In this document: positions 18,923 to 26,980 of the stretch, piece after piece
How the letters are laid out: every line of letters begins with the position of its first letter
How positions within the stretch are numbered: the first letter of the stretch is position 1
NCBI GenBank assembly: GCA_964443875.1
Contig: CAYUET010000002.1
Coordinates: forward strand, 158,320 to 222,319
Length of the DNA: 64,000 bases
Origin: CAYUET01 sp964443875
Lineage (GTDB): Bacteria; Auribacterota; JAFGBW01
Reading direction: 5' to 3'
Notes under the pieces: model-generated
Told to the model about the DNA's origin: nothing
The model's input: only the letters and a program-made list of their open reading frames with translations
Databases searched by the model: none
Made by a program: the position numbers and the translations under genes

Positions 18923-18937
18923 GCAGGAAATGTGCCA
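18923..18937 (-). promoter_or_regulatory. Sigma-54 promoter for glnN
   Basis: Read on the minus strand this is TGGCAC-ATTTC-CTGC. It matches the sigma-54 consensus TGGCAC-N5-TTGC at all but one base and keeps GG and GC at -24/-12 spacing. It would start transcription near 18911, leaving a leader of about 90 bases. An NtrC-family activator gene is present at 57594-58958, which shows that the genome uses sigma-54. Confidence 0.72.
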
Positions 18938-19029
18938 ACTTGTGGGATTTGACTTAAAAGGGCTGAAATGACAGCAGGTAAGGAATTCCGGAGTTAACAG
19001 GAGGGGTTTCCTTAAGGGACTATTGTCTT

Positions 19030-19071
19030 CAAATTTGTAGAAAATAAATAAAAAATTCTACAAATTTGTAG
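19030..19071. repeat. AT-rich palindromic element between hydF and glnN
   Basis: CAAATTTGTAGAA (19030-19042) is repeated as its exact reverse complement at 19056-19068. The second arm is itself part of the perfect 14-bp palindrome CTACAAATTTGTAG (19058-19071). The element lies 50 bases past the hydF stop and about 95-140 bases upstream of the sigma-54 site. It could be a hydF terminator hairpin or an enhancer-like binding site for a regulator of glnN; the sequence alone does not decide. Confidence 0.5.
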
Positions 19072-19122
19072 ACGGATAATAAGGCGAGGGAGGGATTGCT
19101 TCGCGTTTTTCGGTACAAAATT

Positions 19123-20412
19123 CTATGGAAGAAGATCGCATAAGTCGGACAGTTTCCAGGGGGCCAGAGCCCTGCGAAGAGAGTCTTTTCCGTGGATATA
19201 GGAAAGAAAAAGTCCGTAATTGGTAAAGGGAACGCCCAGGGATTCAAGATCACGGAACCGGGCCGTCAGTTTCTGCGGACTTATCATGCAGCCTCCGCAG
19301 TGAATAATCAGCCGGTATTCCTTAAGGCGGCTGTTTTCCTGGAATTCTCTTCCGAAATTATGTTCAATCCTGACACCGGGGTAATTTTTTTCCATGTATC
19401 GGGGGATCTGTACTGTCCCTATGTCTTCGCCGATGCGGGTATGATTGCAGGCTTCCACGATCAGCACCCTGTCATCGGGCTTAAGATCAGGCAGAACGCT
19501 TAATCCGCTTACAAAATCCTTCAGCTGTCCGTTGCTCAGGTAATTGATCATGACGATGGAAAAGGTGGTGAGAGCAATGGACTTTGGGCACCACCTGGAT
19601 ACGATATCCATTGCCTGGGAATCCGTTATAAGCGCGGCAGGTTTTTCATGGAAGTTTTCCAGAAACTTGTCAAACCGCTTTCTTTCAGGATTATCAGGGG
19701 ATTGCGGGCTTTGCCGGGCCAGCGACAGGTTCATGCGGTATGATACAGGATAAGCCCAATTGCGTGTTATGTATTCTTCTACCATAACCTGAGGACGCAG
19801 AAACCGTCCTGAAGGTGTTTCATCATCCATCGGAATATTCAGCACGTAATACTGATCCTTATTTAAAAAAGGCAGGAGAGCCTGCTGAAGGTGTTTTGAC
19901 CGGAAGTTTTTTAAAAGAAAATCAACCAGCAATATCCTTTGCTCCGGATCATTTGCCTTGATGGCAAGGTGTTTATAAAATTGAACGAGAGGTAATTTCC
20001 TGCTTGCCAGGTCAATCTTTTTTTGGTCTTCAGGAAAAAATAAATTGAAAAGGATCAGGATCTGTTTGTCGAGTTCCCTTGCTTGTTCGAGCAGTTCCTG
20101 TTCCGTTTTAAACTGTTCAGAGGAGGGATCGATGATCAGCAGGATCAGATCGCATTCCTTCAGATCTGAAAGAATTTTTTTTCTCTTTTTTTCACCGAGT
20201 TCTGACATTTCGTCAGCACCTGCCGTATCCATTATTTTTACAGGACCGATTCCATGGATTTCCATCAGTGAGATTTTGGTATCCGAGGTTGTTCCAGGGG
20301 TGGCATCCACAATGGAAGTTTCCTGCTGGGTAAGGAGATTCATAACGCTGCTTTTGCCTGCGTTCATTTTTCCGAAAATACCTATGTGATCTCGTTCAAC
20401 AAAACTGGCCAT
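19123..20412 (-). CDS. hydF: [FeFe] hydrogenase H-cluster maturation GTPase HydF
   Basis: Scaffold that assembles and delivers the 2Fe subcluster of [FeFe] hydrogenase with HydE and HydG. The 429-residue protein has an N-terminal Ras-like GTPase (P-loop GKMNAGKSS at 14-22, TPGTTSD near 38-44, DTAG at 62-65) and a C-terminal cluster-binding domain with C322-x-H324 and H371-C-x2-C375, matching the CxH-x46-HCxxC pattern. The expected NKxD guanine-specificity motif reads FNLFF near residues 122-126, so G4 is degenerate. No hydE, hydG or hydrogenase gene lies in the window. The presence of HydF implies hydrogen metabolism. Confidence 0.92.
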   Translation of the reverse strand: MASFVERDHIGIFGKMNAGKSSVMNLLTQQETSIVDATPGTTSDTKISLMEIHGIGPVKIMDTAGADEMSELGEKKRKKILSDLKECDLILLIIDPSSEQFKTEQELLEQARELDKQILILFNLFFPEDQKKIDLASRKLPLVQFYKHLAIKANDPEQRILLVDFLLKNFRSKHLQQALLPFLNKDQYYVLNIPMDDETPSGRFLRPQVMVEEYITRNWAYPVSYRMNLSLARQSPQSPDNPERKRFDKFLENFHEKPAALITDSQAMDIVSRWCPKSIALTTFSIVMINYLSNGQLKDFVSGLSVLPDLKPDDRVLIVEACNHTRIGEDIGTVQIPRYMEKNYPGVRIEHNFGREFQENSRLKEYRLIIHCGGCMISPQKLTARFRDLESLGVPFTNYGLFLSYIHGKDSLRRALAPWKLSDLCDLLP

Positions 20413-20449
20413 TATAAGTACCTTTCCTGTTATTATGCTGTTCAGGGTT

Positions 20450-20866
20450 TGTGTTTAAATGCCTTTTATTTTGAAGCATCAAACATACCAATGTTGTAAA
20501 TCAATGCTGTAAATTTCAGTGACTAGTTTGAAATATAAGGAGTTATAAATCAATATTTTTGTAAAAAGAAATGTGTATGATTGGAATACACCACAAAAAT
20601 GTAGAACAGATCTTTTATCCAAGATTTGAATCTTAACCCGGATTTTGCGCGTAAGCGACAAATATTCGGGATGCAATGCCTGTTTGACCCATTCAAAACA
20701 GGCTTGCGCAGAGAAAAGGTTGTGTTTTGTCTGAATACAGGATTGGGTACAATTTGTCCCCAATGATTCAAGTCCATAGTAGGGCTGGAATGGTCTGATT
20801 TATTAGGGTTCGAATGGATTTTTTTCTGATTTTTCATGCAATATGCGGGTTAAAGGCTGTGTTGAC
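20450..20866. repeat. Duplicated intergenic unit, copy 1 (no gene inside)
   Basis: This stretch fills most of the 653-bp gap between hydF and the S51 peptidase. Its left part (about 20473-20625) resembles 29465-29640, and its right part (20631-20866) resembles 30828-31060. Near-identical are the AACCCGGATTTTGCGCGTAA stretch and the bases up to about 20686. More diverged matches continue at GGGCTGGAATG and ATGCA...GGTTAA, in the same order and spacing. Within it GCCTGTTT (20678-20685) pairs perfectly with AAACAGGC (20696-20703), and an outer arm at 20646-20656 can pair with 20702-20710. No convincing gene is seen. Confidence 0.65.
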
Positions 20867-21066
20867 TTCGTTAAAAAAGTATTACATCCCGGATATTTGA
20901 CGTTTGAGTGTAAAATGTGGGAGATGCCGCTATAAGCATACCTTCGGGGGGTGCAGTATACCATGCAGAACGTCAATACGGAAAAATTCATAAAATTCAT
21001 TTCAGCGCATGATCCCTGGAAATCTCTTTTTAAGTGAGAAGCGTCCTTCTCAAACCGGAAGGGTTT

Positions 21067-21738
21067 TCAGCCCTCCCGGGCTGGTTTATTCTGATAGAGG
21101 AGCAGCGAGCCGCCGAGAGGTTCCAGAAAACCGTCAGGGTGAATACACGCGCCGGCTCCTGAAGGAATGCCGTACCCGATGGTGCCTTCAGGTGTCTTGG
21201 CCAGCAGCAGCCTCAATTCTTCCCACCCGCCCTCTTCGTCGTGAGTGTCAAGAAGGATGGGGGCAAACCCCATGCACGGAAACAGGGAGGCCGTAGAATC
21301 ATCAAGAGGATTCTCCCAGCGGATCCATTTCTGTCCGAGCATGATGCTTCCGGCCGAAATTCCGATAAAGGATTTCCCCTGTTCAAAAAGTCCGCGCAGA
21401 AAGGGCAATACCTGTTTTTCTTCCAGGATTTTCATTCCTTTTTCAACATCCCCTCCGCTGATAAAAACCATATCTGCGGATTCAAATTTTGAAAGTGTTT
21501 TGGGGATATCCACCTTTTTACCTGCCAGAGGACAGAACAGGACTTCTCCGGCCCCGCAGCTTTGCATATACTCCCTGAACATCCGGTAAAACGGGCGGTT
21601 GTCATTGCTCGCCGCGCCGATATAGGCGATCGAGGGGTGCCGGGTGCCTGAACTTTGAAGGATTTTTTTGAAGAGTCTGTCAGCGTTTTTATTTCTTTTT
21701 CCCGGACTTCCTGCCAGCAGATAGAGGGGGCTTCTCAT
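21067..21738 (-). CDS. Peptidase S51 family protein (dipeptidase E/cyanophycinase-like)
   Basis: The 223-residue protein has the class-I-glutaminase-like fold signatures of family S51: FISGGDVEKG and the nucleophile elbow GISAGSI with catalytic Ser. S51 members cleave Asp-X dipeptides (PepE) or beta-Asp-Arg bonds of cyanophycin. It is near PepE size, shorter than cyanophycinases. Its ATG overlaps the TGA of the upstream adenylate-forming enzyme (ATGA), so the two are translated together. The substrate is unknown; the pairing suggests hydrolysis of a peptide-like bond related to the partner's product. Confidence 0.75.
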   Translation of the reverse strand: MRSPLYLLAGSPGKRNKNADRLFKKILQSSGTRHPSIAYIGAASNDNRPFYRMFREYMQSCGAGEVLFCPLAGKKVDIPKTLSKFESADMVFISGGDVEKGMKILEEKQVLPFLRGLFEQGKSFIGISAGSIMLGQKWIRWENPLDDSTASLFPCMGFAPILLDTHDEEGGWEELRLLLAKTPEGTIGYGIPSGAGACIHPDGFLEPLGGSLLLYQNKPAREG

Positions 21739-23090
21739 AGGGGGGCCTTCTCTTTTTTCAGCGGGGCATACCGGGGATCAAGAAAGCTTTCAGGATCAAG
21801 GGATTTAAGGGAATGGGTCAGCCGGTATTTGCCGGGCGGGGCGGGATGGAGGGCTTCCGCGCACTCTGTGCTGATGAGGGATTTCTTTCCGTAGAGGGTT
21901 TTCAAAGCCTCCAGGATCTCATTTTTCAAAGCCGGATTCTGCTCGTTTTCATCGGCTGCATATTTCAACAGGTATCCGCAGCGTGCGGTCTGTAAAAGCT
22001 GATATTCGGCAAGGCCCCGGACGCTGCTGAGAATCCTGTCCACTCTGCCCTGCGTTACCGCTTTGCCGTCAGGGGTGAGGGTAAGATTAGCGGTGCGGCC
22101 TTCTATGGAAGAAAGGGAGAGACCCTCCCTGCGCCCGCAGGGGCAGGGGGTGTGTCCGTTTATCCGCACAATATCGCCTATGTCAAAACGCAGGAGGGAT
22201 CTCCAGGGGTTGTTGAATGTGGAAACCAGGATTCTTCCTGTTTCTGGCCCTCCATGTTCAGGTAAAAAAGGCATAAAATCAACGTGAACATTTTCAGTCA
22301 CCTGGTGAAGGGTTTTGTGTTCGCATTCCATAAAAACATAACCCGCTTCTGTTGCCCCGTAAGAACTCGCGATGGGTGCATCAAAGGCCCGTGCGATCTG
22401 GCGGTAATGCAGAGCGGAGGGATTTTCATAGGTCAGGACAATAAGGGCGGGGGAATGAACCTTTAAATTATTTTTTGTGATAAAACGGGAGAGCCTTGCC
22501 AGAAAGGAAGGATTGGCTTCAAGAATCACAGGCTTGAAGCAGTTGAGCTCCTCCGCCATTCGGTTCATGAGTTCTTTTGACCACAGGCAGGGATCAAAGC
22601 GCTCTGTCAGGAATAAGAACCGGCCGAGAGTTCTTTCCTTTATGGACAGGAAGCCGTGTTCGCATGGGAAACCGGCGCAGTAGGGACTTGTAAGTATGGC
22701 CTCGCGATGATCCCCGGTGGCATTCTGGCGGGCGTGTGAATTCAGTTTCCATGAGGCGGCTTCAGAAGCATTCCACCAGGGCTGGTACCAGATATTGGTC
22801 ACCTTGTCATGAGTGGTTCCGCTTGTGGAGATCAGCTCAATGAAACCTTTGTTCAGGCCTTCCCGGACATCTTTACCGTGAGGGACAAAGGCCTGAGGTC
22901 CGAGCGTGCGGATCTCCTTTTTGGTCAGGGAGGGAAACGCTGAAAAACGGGTGAAAATATCCGTCTCTTTTTCCGTGTCAAAACGGCTCCAGGATCGGTA
23001 AGCCTCGGTGGCATAGATCGCCTCGTCAAGCGCCTGAGCACACAATTTTTGATAGGGTAGTGGATAAGACGGGTTAATAATTTTTTGCAT
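21735..23090 (-). CDS. PaaK/coenzyme F390 synthetase-like adenylate-forming enzyme
   Basis: The protein (451 residues from ATG 23090; a GTG at 23126 would add 12) belongs to the phenylacetate-CoA ligase/F390 synthetase family of the ANL superfamily. Seen are the phosphate-binding TSGTT, SYGATEAG before the adenylation site, and LLRFDIGDIVRI followed by CPCGRR. The family activates carboxylates, or AMP-transfers in F390 synthetase, so the substrate cannot be assigned. It is the first gene of a two-gene operon with the S51 peptidase. Confidence 0.75.
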   Translation of the reverse strand: MQKIINPSYPLPYQKLCAQALDEAIYATEAYRSWSRFDTEKETDIFTRFSAFPSLTKKEIRTLGPQAFVPHGKDVREGLNKGFIELISTSGTTHDKVTNIWYQPWWNASEAASWKLNSHARQNATGDHREAILTSPYCAGFPCEHGFLSIKERTLGRFLFLTERFDPCLWSKELMNRMAEELNCFKPVILEANPSFLARLSRFITKNNLKVHSPALIVLTYENPSALHYRQIARAFDAPIASSYGATEAGYVFMECEHKTLHQVTENVHVDFMPFLPEHGGPETGRILVSTFNNPWRSLLRFDIGDIVRINGHTPCPCGRREGLSLSSIEGRTANLTLTPDGKAVTQGRVDRILSSVRGLAEYQLLQTARCGYLLKYAADENEQNPALKNEILEALKTLYGKKSLISTECAEALHPAPPGKYRLTHSLKSLDPESFLDPRYAPLKKEKAPL

Positions 23091-23198
23091 AATATCCACT
23101 TTAGCAAAAATGGAACCGATAGTCACAGATTAACACGGATTTTTACAGATTGTCACCGGCCCGGTTATCCGTAATCTGGAAACGGATATATAAATATT

Positions 23199-25181
23199 TT
23201 AAATTGAATCAAATCCAATTTCTTTTAAGTAATTGAAAGTGCAATCATAAAAATCTGTTTTCCGTGTATGATCTTCATTATCCCCAGAGGGAACGACAAT
23301 AATCATGCCTTGTCTTGCTCTTGTAAGCAAAACTCTATAAGAATTTTTAAGATATAATTTTCTTTCTTCTTTTTTGATATTGTTCCATCGGTCTCCAACA
23401 AAAGAAAAACACTGCCAAGCATTTTTTGAATATCTAAAATCAGCATCCCAAGTAATGCAAGCCCAATCTAATTCTAATCCTTGAATATGAAATTCTGTCG
23501 CAACATCTTCTAAATAGTATGAGGATCGAACATCGCTTTTATCATTTAAAAACCAATGAATAGGATCAATAGGGGTTTTTACATCAATAGCATGAGGTTT
23601 AAGCCTTTGGGCCTCGGAGGAAACGATTAATCCATATCTTTCATTTCCTCTAGCTTTTTCTTTTAACCATTTTTTAGCTTTGTTTAAATCTCGTGTTATG
23701 ACGATAGGATATTTGTTTCTGATTAACTGTAATGTTTCTGATGCTTGTTGATTGTCTAAATCAAGCACTTGTTTTACAAGTAAAGATAGATGCTCTGCTC
23801 TAAAAGAACGTAATGAAACATTTAAATGAAGATCATTTATTTTAAAAACAGATTTGTTGTTTTTAAGTTTTTCTAATACTTTTCCGGCATCATATTCACT
23901 ATCTGTAAGTCGATGAGATAAATAAATGTTCCATTGTGGAAAAGATCGGTTTAAAGATTCAATCCATTCACTAATCCCTGCTTCTCCGGTATTGATTTCT
24001 TGTCCTCCACCGACTAGACAAATGATAACAGCCCAGTCTTTATGTCTGTCCATACAGGAAATAAGAAATTCAGGTTCTGAATAGGAAAAGTTTTGAACTT
24101 GCTTTTTCCTACGCATAAAATTAACTGTTTGGGTTTTATCCCATGCGCGTTGAGCTTCGTCAAAGATAGCAACATGATCAAAAGGAGGGGCATCTTGAGC
24201 TGTTAAACATTCATCTCGAAAATGGTGAACATTTTGAATGAACATTTTTACTTCTCTTAAAACTTCTCCCTTTTTAATGTTCGTTCCATTTTCCTTAACC
24301 CTTCTTATTTTATCTCTCGTGAGAGCTTCTCTTAAAATGGCTACAAGGGGCCCATTTCCAGAAAGAAATACGCTGGAAATTCCATTGTTTTTATCAAGAT
24401 GTTTTGTCGCAATATCTAAACCGACTAAAGTTTTTCCTGCTCCTGGAACCCCAGTAACAAAACAGATTACCTTCTCATGGTTTGTTTTTGATTTGATGAT
24501 AATATCAGAAATGGTGTTGCTCGTTTTGCTTAAATTAATAGCCGAGGCATCACTTCTTGAAATTTCAATGACTGAATGATTGTTATATAGTGCCATAGCT
24601 GCTTCAATAATTGAAGGCGTTGGAGAATATCGTCCAGATAGCCAAGCGTCTGAAATAATATTTTCCCCATCAGAAAATTGAAGAACACTGTTGATGACTT
24701 TGCTGAGCAAATTAGCATTAGTTTTCATGGGAATAAGAACTTTATCATCGTGAGCGGTTAAAGAAACAAGGTTATAGGCATCATCTTGAGCTTCGGAGGC
24801 GATTAAAATTGGGGCGATTAAATGATTATGACTGGTTTCATGGAAGTTTTTTAGATCAAGAGCATAATCCCAAACTTGATCGATAGCGCTGGTTAAAAAT
24901 TTGTTTTCTCCAATTTTAAATTCCAAAATAAAAATAACATTTTGAATTATTAAAATGACGTCAATTCTTCTACCCATTCGAGGAATTGAAAATTCAAAAA
25001 AAATTCTACCCTGATAAATAGGTAAAATCTTTTTAAGAATTTCAATTTCTTGAACCCATGCGTTTTGTTGGTTTTTAACCAGATCAAATTCATTATTGCT
25101 AGATAAGATTCCTACGATTTCATTTGTAGAATGAGTTAAAAATTGATCGATATAATTGGAGTAGAAAAATCGTTTAATCAT
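23199..25181 (-). CDS. Nuclease-helicase: PD-(D/E)XK plus SF1 helicase (DUF2075)
   Basis: A 660-residue protein with two parts. Residues 55-95 carry a PD-(D/E)XK-like core: D74 in RRIDV and E87-x-K89 in LEFKIG. From residue 240 there is a DUF2075/Schlafen-3-type SF1 helicase: Walker A TGVPGAGKT (243-251), Walker B FDEAQRAW (340-347), and motif VI YRVLLTRARQG near the C-terminus. This architecture resembles phage-defence nuclease-helicases such as Nhi, without clear membership. The gene is much richer in A+T than the neighbouring gltB or ligase genes, suggesting transfer. It is divergent from a NERD protein across a 220-bp region with a large palindrome. Confidence 0.82.
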   Translation of the reverse strand: MIKRFFYSNYIDQFLTHSTNEIVGILSSNNEFDLVKNQQNAWVQEIEILKKILPIYQGRIFFEFSIPRMGRRIDVILIIQNVIFILEFKIGENKFLTSAIDQVWDYALDLKNFHETSHNHLIAPILIASEAQDDAYNLVSLTAHDDKVLIPMKTNANLLSKVINSVLQFSDGENIISDAWLSGRYSPTPSIIEAAMALYNNHSVIEISRSDASAINLSKTSNTISDIIIKSKTNHEKVICFVTGVPGAGKTLVGLDIATKHLDKNNGISSVFLSGNGPLVAILREALTRDKIRRVKENGTNIKKGEVLREVKMFIQNVHHFRDECLTAQDAPPFDHVAIFDEAQRAWDKTQTVNFMRRKKQVQNFSYSEPEFLISCMDRHKDWAVIICLVGGGQEINTGEAGISEWIESLNRSFPQWNIYLSHRLTDSEYDAGKVLEKLKNNKSVFKINDLHLNVSLRSFRAEHLSLLVKQVLDLDNQQASETLQLIRNKYPIVITRDLNKAKKWLKEKARGNERYGLIVSSEAQRLKPHAIDVKTPIDPIHWFLNDKSDVRSSYYLEDVATEFHIQGLELDWACITWDADFRYSKNAWQCFSFVGDRWNNIKKEERKLYLKNSYRVLLTRARQGMIIVVPSGDNEDHTRKTDFYDCTFNYLKEIGFDSI

Positions 25182-25291
25182 ATTGTTTATCTTATCAAGA
25201 TTATTATTAAAGACAAGAAAACGATTTTAAGTCATTCAAAATAAGCTGATGAAATTTTTTAATAACTTTTATTCCTCCTTGAATTAACCCT

Positions 25292-25316
25292 TTTTAAACG
25301 TTATTAATGTTTAAAA
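25292..25316. promoter_or_regulatory. 25-bp near-perfect palindrome between divergent nuclease genes
   Basis: TTTTAAAC (25292-25299) and GTTTAAAA (25309-25316) flank a symmetric TTATTAA core. Only the G25300/T25308 pair breaks the symmetry. Both flanking genes point away from it, so it is not a terminator. Its place 110 bases from one start and 85 from the other suits a shared operator. Confidence 0.6.
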
Positions 25317-25401
25317 GAGAAAGAATGAGTTAACTGAAAAAATGAAACTGTAAAAAATTTTCAAATCATTTTAATCGATTTAAAGAGATAATTAATTTAT
25401 C

Positions 25402-26175
25402 ATGAACGAAAATAAAAAATCACCCCTTACTGCCAAACCCCTTAGGTATGCAGGTCAATCTCTCGATGAGGAAATTAATGATCTATTTGACGATAAGATT
25501 TTAAAATATGCGATTTTTTGTCTGTTGGTCGTTTATTTTATTGTTAATGAGTGGGTGCGATATAAATTCCCCAATCATTCAAGTCCGTGGGTTATGACTT
25601 TTATAGGGTCACTATTTATTTTGTTTAGTATTTATAAAATTTATAAAGCATGTCGCAAAGTAAAGTGTTTAAAGCTGGGCAGAGATGGGGAGCGGGCTGT
25701 TGGGCAATATTTGGAATTGATGAAAGATAAACATTCCAGAGTTTTTCATGATCTTTTAGGGGAAACGTTTAATCTGGATCATGTTTTTGTTTCAGCAAAA
25801 GGAATCTATGTTATTGAAACAAAAACCCGCAGCAAGCCCATAAGAGGGCAAGCTGTTATTGAGTATAATGGAAAAGAACTTAAAATTGATAGAAGGTTTC
25901 GAGATGATAAGCCCATTATTCAGGTCAAAGATGCATCAAAATGGCTTGAGAATCTTTTACAGGAATCTACAGGAAAAAAATTCAAGATAAAACCAGTTGT
26001 GCTTTTTCCGGGTTGGTACATTGAAAATGTTGGGGAAGGCAATAATGAAGAAGTATGGGTAATAAATCCAAAAGCTCTACCCTCATTTATTGATAAACAG
26101 CCGGATATAATTTCCTGTGAGGATGTCATGCTTATCTCTTTTCATCTTTCACGTTTTATCCGTTCTAAAGCATAG
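25402..26175 (+). CDS. Membrane-anchored NERD-domain (nuclease-related) protein
   Basis: The 257-residue protein has two N-terminal membrane segments (about 35-51 and 63-80) and then a NERD domain. The NERD signature starts at GRDGERAVGQYLE (93-105), followed by LDHVFVSAKGIYVIETKT with putative catalytic D126, E139 and K141, the D...ExK pattern of restriction-endonuclease-like nucleases. The domain would face the cytoplasm. It is AT-rich and divergent from the nuclease-helicase gene, with which it probably forms a functional pair. No helicase part is fused to this copy. Confidence 0.8.
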   Translation: MNENKKSPLTAKPLRYAGQSLDEEINDLFDDKILKYAIFCLLVVYFIVNEWVRYKFPNHSSPWVMTFIGSLFILFSIYKIYKACRKVKCLKLGRDGERAVGQYLELMKDKHSRVFHDLLGETFNLDHVFVSAKGIYVIETKTRSKPIRGQAVIEYNGKELKIDRRFRDDKPIIQVKDASKWLENLLQESTGKKFKIKPVVLFPGWYIENVGEGNNEEVWVINPKALPSFIDKQPDIISCEDVMLISFHLSRFIRSKA

Positions 26176-26187
26176 ATGAATAAAATC

Positions 26188-26218
26188 CTTTAAGGCCGTA
26201 AAATTACGACCTTAAAAG
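26188..26218. terminator. Bidirectional terminator hairpin
   Basis: CTTTAAGG (26188-26195) pairs with CCTTAAAAG (26210-26218), with an inner CGTAA/TTACG stem. A/T-rich tracts lie on both sides. It sits between the convergent ends of the NERD gene and the flavoprotein gene and can end both transcripts. Confidence 0.6.
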
Positions 26219-26241
26219 AAAAATTTAAAACTACTGTTTTA

Positions 26242-26883
26242 TTATCCGGCGATGGCTTTGCCCAGTTCAAAGGCATTTTCACAGTCCTGCGGGAAGATTT
26301 CCCTTTTGACTCTTGTTTTTTCTTCCAGGTTGGTCACTGTATTCACGTATCTGGAATAATCATTGAACTGAAAAGTGTCATTTGCCGCAAGGGATTGACA
26401 GCTTCCAAAAGTGCGTTCAGCAACAGATTCAAATTTTTTAAGAAACAGTTCATACCCCATTTTTTTCATGATATCGGTGTTCACATTCATGGTGTAAATA
26501 AACGCTGTTTTGATTCTCCGTTTAAAAGAACTCGGGTAGCCCTGCTTGTATTCCATATGCTGGAAGAATAATCTTTCCAGAAAACAATGCATCATTCCTG
26601 AAACCTGCCCGAAATAGATGGGGGATCCGAAAAGGAGGGCATCGGCCTGTTCTATTTTTTCAAATACAGGGTAGAGGTCGTCTTTTACTGCACATCTGCC
26701 GTAACTTTCTTTATCTTTCAATTTACAATCAAAACAACTGGTACAGCCGGTGTATTTTAAATCGTAAAGATGAATGAGCTCAGTCTCCGCTCCCTGTGAT
26801 TCTGCGCCTTTTAAGGAATGAGTTAACATTGTGGCTGTATTGCCTTCTTTTCTGGGACTTCCATTGAATGCTAAAACTTTCAT
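26242..26883 (-). CDS. NADPH-dependent FMN reductase/iron-sulfur flavoprotein
   Basis: A 213-residue flavodoxin-fold protein. The FMN phosphate loop is FNGSPRKEGNT near residues 5-15, and FGSPIYFGQVSG is the second FMN site. Between them a compact cluster of cysteines (CTSCFDCK, then C about ten residues later) resembles the 4Fe-4S motif of archaeal-type iron-sulfur flavoproteins, which move electrons or reduce oxidants in anaerobes. A possible AGGAGGG-type site (from the complement of ccctcctt) precedes the start. No partner gene is adjacent. Confidence 0.8.
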   Translation of the reverse strand: MKVLAFNGSPRKEGNTATMLTHSLKGAESQGAETELIHLYDLKYTGCTSCFDCKLKDKESYGRCAVKDDLYPVFEKIEQADALLFGSPIYFGQVSGMMHCFLERLFFQHMEYKQGYPSSFKRRIKTAFIYTMNVNTDIMKKMGYELFLKKFESVAERTFGSCQSLAANDTFQFNDYSRYVNTVTNLEEKTRVKREIFPQDCENAFELGKAIAG

Positions 26884-26980
26884 AAGCCCTCCTTAAAAAT
26901 AAATAGTCGATCTGAATTGATTCATTTTACCCTAAGGAAGGATATTTACAAACAGAAATTTTTGATGATGAGCATTGGGC

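Noticed and set aside
20479..20763. 94-codon minus-strand frame in the gap after hydF
   Set aside because: It lies across the duplicated non-coding unit, has no ribosome site and the other copy does not preserve the frame.
20941..20965. GC-rich hairpin-like segment near the S51 gene, considered as a riboswitch
   Set aside because: It lies downstream of the gene, matches no riboswitch core known to me and has no clear P1 stem.
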